Of a DNA stretch of 64,000 bases, positions 26,164 through 34,961 are shown in pieces; positions within the stretch are counted from its first letter, which is position 1, and every line of letters begins with the position of its first letter. The notes beneath the pieces were generated by a model that worked only from the letters and a program-made list of their open reading frames with translations, ran no database searches and was not told the DNA's origin. Origin of the DNA: Rhizobium mesosinicum (GTDB lineage: Bacteria; Pseudomonadota; Alphaproteobacteria; Rhizobiales; Rhizobiaceae); NCBI RefSeq assembly GCF_019511345.1, contig NZ_JAEUAK010000005.1, positions 124,001 to 188,000 on the forward strand, written 5' to 3'. The position numbers were made by a program, and so were the translations under genes.

Positions 26164-27816
26164 ATGCAACAGGCAGATTTCGTCATCGTCGGCTCCGGCT
26201 CGGCAGGTTCGGCGCTGGCCTACCGGCTTTCGGAAGACGGCAAGAACACGGTCATCGTCATCGAGGCGGGAGGCTCGGATTTCGGGCCGTTCATCCAGAT
26301 GCCGGCGGCCCTTGCCTGGCCGATGAGCATGAAGCGCTATAATTGGGGGTATCTGTCGGAGCCTGAGCCCAATCTCAACAATAGGCGCATCACCGCGCCG
26401 CGCGGCAAGGTGATCGGCGGCTCCTCCTCCATCAATGGCATGGTCTATGTGCGTGGCCATGCCGAAGATTACAACCGATGGGAAGAGCTCGGCGCGAATG
26501 GCTGGGCCTATGCGGACGTGCTGCCCTATTTCAAGCGCATGGAGCATTCGCACGGCGGAGAAGAAGGCTGGCGTGGCACGGACGGGCCGCTGCATGTGCA
26601 GCGCGGCGTGATGAAGAACCCGCTGTTCCACGCTTTCATCGATGCCGGAAAGCAAGCCGGCTTCGAGACGACCGAGGATTATAACGGGTCGAAGCAGGAG
26701 GGCTTCGGGCTGATGGAACAGACCATCCATCGCGGCCGGCGCTGGTCGGCGGCGAGCGCATATCTGAAGCCGGCGCTGAAGCGGCCGAACGTTGAGCTCG
26801 TTAAGGGCTTTGCGCGCAGGATCATCATCGAAAACGGCCGCGCGGCCGGCGTGGAAATCGAGCGCGGCGGCGCAACCGAGATCGTCAAGGCCAATCGCGA
26901 GGTGATCGTCTCGGCCTCCGCCTTCAACTCTCCGAAGCTTTTGATGCTGTCAGGCATCGGGCCAGGTGGCCATCTGCAGGACATGGGCATCGAGGTAAAG
27001 GTCGACCGGCCGGGCGTCGGCGCCAATCTGCAGGACCATATGGAATTCTATTTCCAGCAGATATCGACAAAGCCGGTGTCGCTCTATTCCTGGCTGCCAT
27101 GGTTCTGGCAGGGGGTGGCCGGCGCGCAATGGCTGCTTTCCAAGGGCGGGCTCGGCGCTTCCAACCAGTTCGAAGCCTGCGCCTTCCTGCGTTCGGCACC
27201 CGGCCTGAAACAACCAGATATCCAATATCATTTCCTGCCAGTCGCCATCAGCTATGACGGCAAGGCTGCGGCCAATACGCACGGCTTCCAGGTGCATGTC
27301 GGCTACAATCTCTCCAAGTCACGGGGCAATGTCACACTACGCTCAGCCGACCCGAAGGCAGATCCGGTGCTGCGCTTCAACTATATGAGCCATGCCGAAG
27401 ATTGGGAGAAGTTCCGCCACTGCGTGCGCCTCACCCGCGAGATCTTCGGCCAGAAGGCCTTCGACCATTATCGCGGCCCGGAAATCCAGCCGGGCGAGAA
27501 GGTCCAGACCGACAATCAGATCGACGCCTTCCTGCGCGAGCATCTGGAGAGCGCCTATCACCCCTGCGGCACCTGCCGGATGGGCGCGAAAGACGATCCG
27601 ATGGCAGTTGTCGATCCCGATACAAGGGTGATCGGCGTCGATGGCCTGCGTGTTGCCGACAGCTCGATATTCCCCCATGTGACCTACGGCAATCTCAACG
27701 GCCCATCGATCATGACGGGCGAGAAGGCCGCAGACCATATTCTCGGCAAGCAACTGTTGGCGCGCTCCAATCAGGAACCATGGAGCAATCCTCGCGCGGC
27801 GGTGAGCGACCGGTAG
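26164..27816 (+). CDS. betA: Choline dehydrogenase
   Basis: ATG 26164 with AAAGGGAAC upstream gives a 550-residue flavoprotein of the GMC oxidoreductase family. The N-terminus has [18 protein letters not shown] for FAD binding and [20 protein letters not shown], the first GMC signature. The C-terminus has [10 protein letters not shown] and [19 protein letters not shown], with the catalytic His-Asn pair. It oxidises choline to betaine aldehyde, feeding BetB, to make the osmoprotectant glycine betaine or use choline as a carbon and nitrogen source. It is peripheral to the membrane in E. coli. Confidence 0.95.
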   Translation: MQQADFVIVGSGSAGSALAYRLSEDGKNTVIVIEAGGSDFGPFIQMPAALAWPMSMKRYNWGYLSEPEPNLNNRRITAPRGKVIGGSSSINGMVYVRGHAEDYNRWEELGANGWAYADVLPYFKRMEHSHGGEEGWRGTDGPLHVQRGVMKNPLFHAFIDAGKQAGFETTEDYNGSKQEGFGLMEQTIHRGRRWSAASAYLKPALKRPNVELVKGFARRIIIENGRAAGVEIERGGATEIVKANREVIVSASAFNSPKLLMLSGIGPGGHLQDMGIEVKVDRPGVGANLQDHMEFYFQQISTKPVSLYSWLPWFWQGVAGAQWLLSKGGLGASNQFEACAFLRSAPGLKQPDIQYHFLPVAISYDGKAAANTHGFQVHVGYNLSKSRGNVTLRSADPKADPVLRFNYMSHAEDWEKFRHCVRLTREIFGQKAFDHYRGPEIQPGEKVQTDNQIDAFLREHLESAYHPCGTCRMGAKDDPMAVVDPDTRVIGVDGLRVADSSIFPHVTYGNLNGPSIMTGEKAADHILGKQLLARSNQEPWSNPRAAVSDR

Positions 27817-28116
27817 TCAGTGATAGTCTTCTTCGCGCTGATGACGGATGGCGAGCACGATGACGGTCGCTTCATCGGTCACTTTGAAAAGAATGACATA
27901 TCCGACTGAGCCGAACGGGACGACAAGTTCACGTAGCAACGGATCATCCGCAGATGCGCGTCGCGCCATCAGCGGAAAGTCCTGCAGTATCATCAGAGCT
28001 TTTTGAATGCCGCTGATGGCACGTTCCGCCAGAGTCGGATCGTGTTCGATAAGAAACTCTGAAAGCCGCTCCAAATCCTCATAGAAGGTTCGAGTATACT
28101 TCAGCTCGAAGGTCAT
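27817..28116 (-). CDS. ParE/RelE-type toxin
   Basis: The 99-residue protein has the ParE/RelE fold pattern: YTRTFYEDLERLSEFLIEHD at the N-terminus, FPLMARRASADDPLLREL in the middle and VILFKVTDEATVIVLAIRHQRE at the end. Its ATG overlaps the antitoxin stop as ATGA. The stop falls directly next to the betA stop. ParE proteins poison DNA gyrase and RelE cuts mRNA; sequence alone does not say which applies. Confidence 0.82.
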   Translation of the reverse strand: MTFELKYTRTFYEDLERLSEFLIEHDPTLAERAISGIQKALMILQDFPLMARRASADDPLLRELVVPFGSVGYVILFKVTDEATVIVLAIRHQREEDYH

Positions 28117-28394
28117 TTCTGTTGAGCGGCCTTGCGCGCTTTCGCCTTTTCAAGCTTCTTGCGTATCAGCTCCATGACGTCGGCATTCGTGTGATAGACA
28201 CCCGTGCGTTCCGCTTCCGCCAAGCCGGCCAGCCCTCGTGCAATGAATTCCGCCTGGGTCTTTCTGTAATCGATCTGGCGGCGAAGAGAGTCCTCGATCA
28301 GCGACGACAAGGACTCGCCTTCTTTCAAAACGCTTTCGGCGGCGGCGCGCAATTCAGGATCGACGCGAAGGGATGGGAGCGATGCCGTTTTCAT
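28113..28394 (-). CDS. Antitoxin partner of the ParE-type toxin
   Basis: ATG 28394, with GAGGCAGATC upstream, gives a 93-residue protein beginning MKTASLPSLRVDPELRAAAE. The N-terminal half resembles ribbon-helix-helix antitoxins of the YlcI/YnfO type and the C-terminal half is a lysine-rich helix that would wrap the toxin. The gene comes first, overlapping the toxin start by four bases, as is usual for type II pairs. The longer start at 28415 is weaker. Confidence 0.78.
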   Translation of the reverse strand: MKTASLPSLRVDPELRAAAESVLKEGESLSSLIEDSLRRQIDYRKTQAEFIARGLAGLAEAERTGVYHTNADVMELIRKKLEKAKARKAAQQK

Positions 28395-28629
28395 GATCTG
28401 CCTCATGCGTTGCAATTGCGATGCAAGATAGCGTGCGGTTGAGTTTTAAACAACTCCTCTCTGTCGAGCGCGTCTTGACCGAAGCGAATAAAAACTGGAC
28501 AGCATGTAACAAATGGCCACCTCATCTCGTCCAGCCTTCTCGAACCGGCGAGTGAAGGCGATGGCATGGCTATGGCCAAGCTGGACGAAAGAGAGGCTGA
28601 GCGATGACGGCGGCAGAGGGAGAAGCGCC

Positions 28630-28870
28630 ATGGCCGCCTTCAATCCGCTGCGCCCGCGCTTGACGCGAGTTGCCTATCGTATGCTGGGTCGGTAGCAGAG
28701 GCCGAAGATATCGTTCAGGAGGCATTCGCGAGCCGACGGCTTTTTGGACAGGATCGGCCAACGGGTGCTGCAATTCATGCGTGGGCGCGGCTGAGCAATC
28801 GCATCAGAGAATTTTCCCCCTACCCGAATGCGCAGTCAGGTGGAAATGAAAAGAGCGCTCACCGATTCCT
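28630..28870 (+). pseudogene. Remnant of an ECF sigma factor gene
   Basis: From ATG 28630 the frame reads MAAFNPLRPRLTRVAYRMLG and then stops. In the +1 frame, the sequence from about 28688 continues SVAEAEDIVQEAF. Joined, this is the conserved region 2 of an ECF sigma factor. One base appears to be missing near 28688-28690. After residue VQEAF the similarity ends, with no region 4. The gene is therefore both frameshifted and truncated. An earlier ATG at 28604 is out of frame with the first segment. Confidence 0.75.
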
Positions 28871-28897
28871 AGAGATCGGTGAGTCGGAGGAAACGGA

Positions 28898-29344
28898 TCA
28901 GGCGAGAAGGCGCGTGACTTCAGCACCCCGCTTGGTGCCGACGGCATCGGCAATCGTCGTGGAGAACAACACCTTGCGGGTGGCGTCCGCTACCTTGGCG
29001 AAAACGTGACGAATCTGGCAGGTCTGCTCGCCGTCGCAATCATCGCACTTGCGATAGGCAGTGATCGACAGGCAGGGCAGCGGCGCGATCGGGCCATCGA
29101 TGACGCGCAGGATCTCGCCAAAGGTGATGCTGTGGGCCGGCTTCAGCAGCAGGTAGCCGCCCTGCTTGCCGCGACGGCTGACGACTATGCCATGATGTTT
29201 GAGGTCGAGCAGTATCTGTTCCAGAAATTTCTTCGGGATCTTCTGCTGCACGGCAATGTCGGAAATCATAACGGGTTCGTCGGCCGTAGCTTCCGCCAGA
29301 ACCGTCAGCGCCCGCAGCGCATATTTCGCCTTTTGCGTAATCAT
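28898..29344 (-). CDS. Rrf2-family transcriptional regulator
   Basis: ATG 29344 starts a 148-residue protein, MITQKAKYALRALTVLAE, typical of Rrf2 proteins; the longer frame to 29392 is unlikely. The winged helix spans about residues 1-75 (KKFLEQILLDLKHHGIVVSRRGKQGGY). After it, CLSITAYRKCDDCDGEQTCQIRH carries five cysteines, wider than IscR's three-cysteine motif, and could hold an iron-sulfur cluster. It is divergent from cysH across a 418-base gap, suggesting control of sulfate assimilation. Known Rrf2 members in this role include CymR in Firmicutes; the link here is inference. Confidence 0.85.
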   Translation of the reverse strand: MITQKAKYALRALTVLAEATADEPVMISDIAVQQKIPKKFLEQILLDLKHHGIVVSRRGKQGGYLLLKPAHSITFGEILRVIDGPIAPLPCLSITAYRKCDDCDGEQTCQIRHVFAKVADATRKVLFSTTIADAVGTKRGAEVTRLLA

Positions 29345-29762
29345 CTCGGACCGTCGACACACACAGAGCGGTGTCGAATCCGACATCGCCAAAAAAGCTA
29401 ATTGCCTCTATTGCACGGCCAGCATGAACGGAATTTGAACGCGCTGGAAAAGCCTTGAGAGACAAGTATTTTGGCCTTGTTTTTTACCCTCAGCCAACAG
29501 CTGGTAATCTATGTCAAAACAGGGCAATTTTCATCATCCGTGCCATCAATTCAGATTTCCAATTGACAGGCACCGTGTAACTCTACTATTTTTATAGACA
29601 TTAAGTTCGAGGTGCGGTTTCTGCGCCTGCGGCTGCTTTTCTGCATTGCGGCGGGATGGGAGAGATATTTGCTCCGCTAAGCAGTCCTTTCGAAATCCCT
29701 TTTTCTGTCCGATCCATCCTTGAGCTGCGATACTCCGGCAAATATTAAGGACAGGATCCCCC
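29345..29762. other. Rrf2-cysH divergent intergenic region
   Basis: The 418-base gap contains no convincing gene. A plausible sigma-70 promoter for cysH is present, and the remaining part from about 29598 to 29762 would be an unusually long leader. I see no known riboswitch. A 30-codon frame starts at ATG 29656 but has no cysteine-rich or ribosome-site support. Confidence 0.5.
29563..29598 (+). promoter_or_regulatory. Candidate cysH promoter with overlapping short palindrome
   Basis: TTGACA at 29563-29568 and CTATTT at 29586-29591 are separated by 17 bases, the best sigma-70-like promoter in the gap. TCTA...TAGA (29582-29598) overlaps the -10 element and could be a repressor site. This is a sequence-level prediction only. 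Confidence 0.5.
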
Positions 29763-30506
29763 ATGACTGTTATCAATCCGATCGAAGAAGCCGAGGCTTT
29801 GGCTGACAAGCTTTCGGGTCTCGACCTCGCGGGCCGGCTTTCGTTCGTCGCCGGCCTTGGCGGGCGCGTGGTCTTCACCACCTCGCTCGGCATCGAGGAC
29901 CAGGTCATCACAGCCGAGATCGGCACGCATCGCCTGCCGATCGACGTCGTCACGCTGCAGACAGGCCGGCTTTTCAAGGAAACGCTTGATCTGATCAGTG
30001 AGACCGAGAGCCAATACGACATTCACATCACCCGCTACGAACCGGAGCAGGCCGACATCGACGCCTATGCGGCGAAATACGGCATGAACGGTTTCTATGA
30101 GAGCGTCGAAGCCAGGCATGCCTGTTGTGGCGTGCGCAAGCTGAAGCCGCTTGCGCGAGCGCTGGCAGGCGCCACCATCTGGATCACCGGCCTGCGCCGC
30201 GGCCAGTCGGCCAACCGCGCCGAGACGCCGTTCGCCGAATATGATGCCGAGCGGCACCTGCTGAAGGTCAATCCGCTCGCCGACTGGGACATCGACAAGA
30301 TCAAGGCCTTCGTCGCCGACAATGGTGTGCCAATCAATCCGCTGCATGCCCGCGGCTATCCCTCGATCGGCTGCGAGCCCTGCACCCGAGCGATCAAGCC
30401 CGGCGAGCCTGAGCGTGCCGGCCGCTGGTGGTGGGAACAGGATGAGAAGCGCGAATGCGGCCTGCATGTCGCCGAAGAGGCGGCAGCGATCGCCGTGCAG
30501 CAATAA
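29763..30506 (+). CDS. cysH: Adenosine phosphosulfate reductase, [4Fe-4S] type
   Basis: The 247-residue enzyme reduces adenosine phosphosulfate to sulfite in cysteine biosynthesis. Cys121-Cys122 (HACCGVRK) and Cys204-x2-Cys207 (GCEPC) are the four cluster ligands that mark APS-specific reductases rather than PAPS reductases. The active-site Cys232 is in KRECGLH. The PP-loop-like segment TTSLGIEDQ lies near residue 39. This type does not need CysC, which fits the absence of a kinase domain in the CysN that follows. cysD starts 16 bases downstream. Confidence 0.95.
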   Translation: MTVINPIEEAEALADKLSGLDLAGRLSFVAGLGGRVVFTTSLGIEDQVITAEIGTHRLPIDVVTLQTGRLFKETLDLISETESQYDIHITRYEPEQADIDAYAAKYGMNGFYESVEARHACCGVRKLKPLARALAGATIWITGLRRGQSANRAETPFAEYDAERHLLKVNPLADWDIDKIKAFVADNGVPINPLHARGYPSIGCEPCTRAIKPGEPERAGRWWWEQDEKRECGLHVAEEAAAIAVQQ

Positions 30507-30522
30507 AAGTCTGGAGTACGAA

Positions 30523-31476
30523 ATGCCCGATACCCGTCAGGATACGCAACTGACCAATCCGCAGAGCGCCAAGCCGCCGCTCGACCCGCATCTGAAGGCG
30601 CTGGAAAACGAAGCGATTCACATCTTCCGCGAAGTTGCTGCCGAATTCGAGCGTCCGGTGATGCTCTATTCGATCGGCAAGGATTCCTCCGTGCTGCTGC
30701 ACTTGGCCCGCAAGGCCTTCTATCCCGGCCGCGTGCCCTTCCCGCTGCTGCATGTGAATACCGGCTGGAAGTTCGCGGAGATGATCACCTTTCGCGACGA
30801 GATCGTGAAGAAGTACGATCTCGATCTGATCGAGTACATCAATCCGCGCGGTGCGGCTGAAAATATTACGCCGTTCACGTATGGATCGGCCCGCTATACC
30901 GACATCATGAAGACAGAAGCGCTGCGCAATGCGCTGGATGCCGGCCAGTACGACGCAGCCTTCGGCGGCGCTCGGCGCGACGAGGAAGCCTCCCGCGCCA
31001 AGGAACGCATCTATTCGTTCCGCACGCCCGACCATCGCTGGGATCCGCGCAATCAGCGCCCCGAACTGTGGAACGTCTATAACGGCCAGATCCGCAAGGG
31101 CGAAAGCGTTCGCGTCTTTCCGCTGTCCAACTGGACCGAGGTGGATATCTGGCGCTACATCCAGGCCGAGGAAATCCCGATCGTGCCGCTCTATTTCGCG
31201 GCCAAGCGCCCCTATGTAGAGCGCGACGGCATGATGATTGCGGCCTCCGATCCGCGCCTCGAGCTGCTGCCTGGCGAAACGAGGCAGGAAGATTTCATCC
31301 GCTTCCGCACGCTCGGCTGCTTCCCGCTGACCGGCGCGATCCGCTCGACCGCCACCACCCTTGAAGACATCATCGCGGAGCTGGAGATCGCCACGGTTTC
31401 CGAGCGCCAGGGCCGCGCCATCGACCGTGACCAGTCCGGCTCCATGGAAAAGAAGAAGCGTGAAGGATATTTCTGA
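30523..31476 (+). CDS. cysD: Sulfate adenylyltransferase subunit 2
   Basis: The 317-residue product is the catalytic ATP-sulfurylase subunit. [23 protein letters not shown] carries the SGKDSS-like PP-loop, and [17 protein letters not shown] is the family hallmark. With CysN it makes adenosine phosphosulfate from sulfate and ATP. The start ATG 30523 is preceded by CTGGAGTACGAA. It sits 16 bases after cysH and the stop is one base from the cysN start, so all three are one operon. Confidence 0.95.
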   Translation: MPDTRQDTQLTNPQSAKPPLDPHLKALENEAIHIFREVAAEFERPVMLYSIGKDSSVLLHLARKAFYPGRVPFPLLHVNTGWKFAEMITFRDEIVKKYDLDLIEYINPRGAAENITPFTYGSARYTDIMKTEALRNALDAGQYDAAFGGARRDEEASRAKERIYSFRTPDHRWDPRNQRPELWNVYNGQIRKGESVRVFPLSNWTEVDIWRYIQAEEIPIVPLYFAAKRPYVERDGMMIAASDPRLELLPGETRQEDFIRFRTLGCFPLTGAIRSTATTLEDIIAELEIATVSERQGRAIDRDQSGSMEKKKREGYF

Positions 31477-31477
31477 G

Positions 31478-32962
31478 ATGACTGCAGTAGTTCCCGCAAA
31501 CGCCGTCGCTGTGCCCGCCGCCGAGCCCCTGAAGGCCGTGCGCGACTCGCGTCCGTTGCGCCTCATCACCTGCGGCAGCGTCGATGACGGCAAGTCCACC
31601 CTGATCGGCCGCCTGCTCTGGGACACCAAGGCAGTGAAGGAAGACCAGGCGGCGACGCTTCGCCGCGATTCCACCGGCAAGCAGAACGATCTCGGCCTGC
31701 CCGATTTCGCGCTGCTGCTCGACGGCCTGCAAGCAGAGCGCGAACAGGGCATCACCATCGATGTCGCCTATCGCTATTTCTCGACCGACAAGCGCTCCTT
31801 CATCGTCGCCGACACGCCCGGCCACGAGCAGTACACGCGCAACATGGCGACCGGCGCCTCCACTGCCGATCTCGCCGTGCTGCTGGTCGATGCCCGCGCC
31901 GGCATTCTCGAGCAGACGCGCCGTCATGCGACGATCGCCTCGCTGCTCGGCATCAAGCAGTTCGTACTCGCCGTCAACAAGATCGACTTGACGAACTACG
32001 ACCGTGCCGGCTTCGACAAGATCACCCACGAGTTCAAGGAATTTGCGCTCTCGCTCGGCGTCAAGCAGATCACCGCGATCCCGATGTCGGCGCTAAAGGG
32101 TGAAAACGTCGTCTATTCCGGGCAGGCAGCCATGCCCTGGTATAATGGTCCGACGCTGGTCGAGACGCTGGAGCACGCAACCGTCCGTTCCGGTCAATCG
32201 ACGGGCTTCCGCCTCTCCGTACAGCGCGTCTCGCGCCCGGGCGAAAGCTTCCGAGGCTATCAGGGCACGGTTGCCGGCGGCTCGGTGAAGCCTGGCGACA
32301 GCGTCATGATCCTGCCCTCGGGCATGGTCGCCAATGTCAGCAAGATCGTGACCTTCGACCTGGTGCGCAATGCGGCCGTTGCGGGTGATGCGATCACGCT
32401 CGTCCTCGATCGCCAGGTAGATGTGGCGCGCGGCGACATGATCGTGTCGATCGACAGCCAGCCGCAGACCGGTCTTTCGTTCGATGCACAGGTGGTTGCT
32501 CTGCAGCCTGAAGGCATCGAGGCCGGCAAGCGCTACTGGCTGAAAAGCGGCTCTCGCCGCCAGCGTGTTCAGGTCGAGCCTGTCAGCCAGCTGGATCTGA
32601 AGAGCGGTTCATGGAATTCCGCCCAGCGGCTCTACATGAATGCCATCGGCAAGGTGCGCCTGGTTTTCGACGAAGCCGCGATCTTCGATCCCTATGAACA
32701 GAACCGCATGACCGGCTCCTTCATCCTGATCGACCCTGAAACCAACAACACGATCGCCGGCGGCATGGTGACCAGCAAGCGTGCCGATGTCAGCGGTCTC
32801 CATGGCAATGATGCCCGCGTCATTCTTTCGCTTCCGGCCGATCTCGCAGAGCAGATCATGGCGAGCGAGCTTTTCGCCAACCGCCGTCATGAGGCGGAAG
32901 TGCGCCGCATGACAGCATCGGAAGCGGCCGAACTTTGGTCGAGCGCGGCAAGCGATATCTAA
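31478..32962 (+). CDS. cysN: Sulfate adenylyltransferase subunit 1 (GTPase)
   Basis: The 494-residue GTPase drives ATP sulfurylase by GTP hydrolysis. GSVDDGKST (residues 33-41) is the P-loop, DTPGHEQY the switch II region and NKID the guanine-specificity motif; beta-barrel domains follow. There is no fused APS kinase (CysC) domain, unlike nodQ-type CysNC proteins of many rhizobia. ATG 31478 overlaps nothing but lies one base after the cysD TGA. A terminator follows directly. Confidence 0.95.
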   Translation: MTAVVPANAVAVPAAEPLKAVRDSRPLRLITCGSVDDGKSTLIGRLLWDTKAVKEDQAATLRRDSTGKQNDLGLPDFALLLDGLQAEREQGITIDVAYRYFSTDKRSFIVADTPGHEQYTRNMATGASTADLAVLLVDARAGILEQTRRHATIASLLGIKQFVLAVNKIDLTNYDRAGFDKITHEFKEFALSLGVKQITAIPMSALKGENVVYSGQAAMPWYNGPTLVETLEHATVRSGQSTGFRLSVQRVSRPGESFRGYQGTVAGGSVKPGDSVMILPSGMVANVSKIVTFDLVRNAAVAGDAITLVLDRQVDVARGDMIVSIDSQPQTGLSFDAQVVALQPEGIEAGKRYWLKSGSRRQRVQVEPVSQLDLKSGSWNSAQRLYMNAIGKVRLVFDEAAIFDPYEQNRMTGSFILIDPETNNTIAGGMVTSKRADVSGLHGNDARVILSLPADLAEQIMASELFANRRHEAEVRRMTASEAAELWSSAASDI

Positions 32963-32964
32963 GG

Positions 32965-32989
32965 AAAAGGGGCCGACCGGCCCCTTTTT
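32965..32989 (+). terminator. Rho-independent terminator after cysN
   Basis: AAAAGGGGCC and GGCCCCTTTTT flank a four-base loop three bases after the cysN stop. Stem and U-run are on the plus strand, closing the cysHDN operon. Confidence 0.85.
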
Positions 32990-33407
32990 CATTGCTTTGG
33001 CTTTGCGCGCGTCGAACCACGTTCGATAATTGAAAGGCCGGAAGCGATCCGGTTCGGCTAAACGCGAAATCGAAAAATTCAACATATTTGACCATTCCGG
33101 CACCCGCGTGCATCAAACAGGCGGCGCGGGGAGAATAGCGCCGCGCTTAGTCAACCAAGATTAAATTATAGTAATACCTTACAATGCTGTAATATAAACA
33201 TGATCAATGTTTAATTTGCAAACCCTGCGGAAACTGGTCATATAGATATCCAGCGCCAATTCCTGCTGTTCGCAGTATTCACCAAAGAATATACGGACGA
33301 TCCAAGTAATAATGACATGAATTGGCAGCGATACTCTTCGACGCCAAGGTCCATGGCATGGAACCAAGACGCCATCTAATGCCAACGCTCTCGCACGGGA
33401 CTCCATC
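32990..33407. other. AT-rich intergenic region upstream of the HtrA protease
   Basis: No gene is supported in these 418 bases. A GCGGCGC/GCGCCGC inverted repeat lies at 33121-33144. The stretch 33150-33330 is markedly AT-rich for this genome and contains the palindrome TAAACAT-n5-ATGTTTA at 33195-33213. It presumably holds the protease promoter, but I cannot place one confidently. Confidence 0.5.
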
Positions 33408-34910
33408 ATGTCAAACATTCTTCGCAAGCACAGGGCCGCAGCACTTGTCGGAGCGGCCATCGTTCTCGGCGCGGCCTCCCTGCCCTTCGCCATCTCCTCG
33501 TCTTCGAAAGCTCTTGCTGCGCCGGCTGAGACCGGCGGCATTCTCGCCTCCAGCGGCTCATTTGCTTCCGTCGTCGATGCCGACAAGCCGGCAGTGGTGA
33601 CAATCACCACCACGATGAAGGCAACCAACGCCAGCGCCGACAATTCGCCGATGGACGAGCAGTTCCGCCAGTTTTTCGAACAGCAGGGCATTCCTTTGCC
33701 GCACCAGGCACCGCAGCAGCACGGTTCGCAGCATGCCATGGCGCTCGGGTCCGGCTTCCTCATCAGCCCTGACGGCGTAATCGTCACCAACAACCACGTC
33801 ATCGACAATGCGATCGACATTAAGGTCACGCTCGACGACGGCACCGAGCTGCCGGCAAAGCTGCTTGGGGCGGATGCCAAGTCCGACCTTGCGGTTCTGA
33901 AGATCCAGGCTCCGCATCCGCTTGCGACTATCGCCTGGGGCGATTCCGATAAGCTGAAGCTCGGCGACCAGATCCTTGCCATCGGCAATCCGTTCGGCAT
34001 CGGCACGACGGTGACGGCCGGCATCGTCTCGGCCCGCGGCCGTGACCTGCACAGCGGCCCCTATGACGACTTCATCCAGATCGACGCGCCGATCAATCAT
34101 GGCAATTCCGGCGGCCCGCTGGTCGACCGCGATGGCAATGTCGTCGGCATCAATACTGCCATCTACTCGCCGAACGGCGGCAGCGTCGGCGTCGGCTTCG
34201 CCATTCCCTCGGATGAAGCCAAGGCGATCGTTGCCAAGCTGCAGAAGGATGGCTCGATTGATCACGGCTATCTCGGCGTGCAGATCCAGCCGGTCACCAA
34301 GGACGTCGCCGATGCCGTCGGTCTCCCCAAGGCTGAAGGCGCGCTGGTAGCCGCCGTCTCTACCGGCGCACCTGCAGCCCATGCCGGGGTAAAGACCGGC
34401 GATATCGTCACCGCGGTCGGCAGTGAAAACGTCAAAACGCCGAAAGACTTGTCGCGCCTCGTTGCCGACCTGTCGCCGGGTGCCAAGGAAACGCTGACTG
34501 TCTGGCGTGACGGCAAGGCGGTCGATCTCAATGTCACCGTCGGCGGCAATGAAGACACGCAGAAGCAGGCCGCCGTCGAAAGCAGCGACGACCTGGGCCA
34601 GGCTGCCAGTCAGCCGAGCCTCGGCATCGGCCTAGCCGACCTGACGCCTCATATCCGCCAGCAGCTCAACCTGCCCCACAGCGTTGTCGGCGCCCTCGTT
34701 GCCAACGTCAATCCGGACAAGTCGGCCGCAGCGGCCGGTATCCAGCCCGGCGACGTGATCGTCTCGGTGAACGACAAGCCGGTGCATGACGCCCGTGACG
34801 TCAAAACCGCCGTAACCGATGCCGGCAAGTCCGGCCGGAAGTCGGTGCTGCTCCTGATCGAACGGGGCGGCAACAAAACCTTCGTGGCCGTGCCCTTCGC
34901 CGCCGCTTGA
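33408..34910 (+). CDS. degP: DegP/HtrA-like periplasmic serine protease
   Basis: The 500-residue product has an N-terminal signal segment (residues 10-38), a trypsin-like domain and two PDZ domains. The catalytic triad is His130 in NNHVI, Asp160 in KSDLAVL and Ser234 in GNSGGPLV. The PDZ domains occupy about 295-380 and 405-495. It would degrade or refold misfolded periplasmic proteins. Rhizobia carry several paralogues, so the exact name is provisional. A GC-rich hairpin follows the stop. Confidence 0.9.
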   Translation: MSNILRKHRAAALVGAAIVLGAASLPFAISSSSKALAAPAETGGILASSGSFASVVDADKPAVVTITTTMKATNASADNSPMDEQFRQFFEQQGIPLPHQAPQQHGSQHAMALGSGFLISPDGVIVTNNHVIDNAIDIKVTLDDGTELPAKLLGADAKSDLAVLKIQAPHPLATIAWGDSDKLKLGDQILAIGNPFGIGTTVTAGIVSARGRDLHSGPYDDFIQIDAPINHGNSGGPLVDRDGNVVGINTAIYSPNGGSVGVGFAIPSDEAKAIVAKLQKDGSIDHGYLGVQIQPVTKDVADAVGLPKAEGALVAAVSTGAPAAHAGVKTGDIVTAVGSENVKTPKDLSRLVADLSPGAKETLTVWRDGKAVDLNVTVGGNEDTQKQAAVESSDDLGQAASQPSLGIGLADLTPHIRQQLNLPHSVVGALVANVNPDKSAAAAGIQPGDVIVSVNDKPVHDARDVKTAVTDAGKSGRKSVLLLIERGGNKTFVAVPFAAA

Positions 34911-34930
34911 AGGGCGCCCACGTGAGCGCT

Positions 34931-34953
34931 GCGCCCGGACCATGTCCGGGCGC
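34931..34953. terminator. Hairpin between convergent protease and MocR genes
   Basis: GCGCCCGGAC and GTCCGGGCGC flank a short loop 21 bases after the protease stop and just before the end of the convergent MocR gene. The stem is strong but only a weak T-rich tail follows, so termination strength is uncertain. Confidence 0.6.
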
Positions 34954-34961
34954 AAGTGTTT

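Noticed and set aside
29656..29748. Possible 30-codon leader peptide before cysH
   Set aside because: No cysteine codons and no ribosome site, so an attenuation role is unsupported.
30394..31758. 454-codon minus-strand frame opposite cysD and cysN
   Set aside because: Shadow of highly conserved coding on the other strand; no homology pattern visible.
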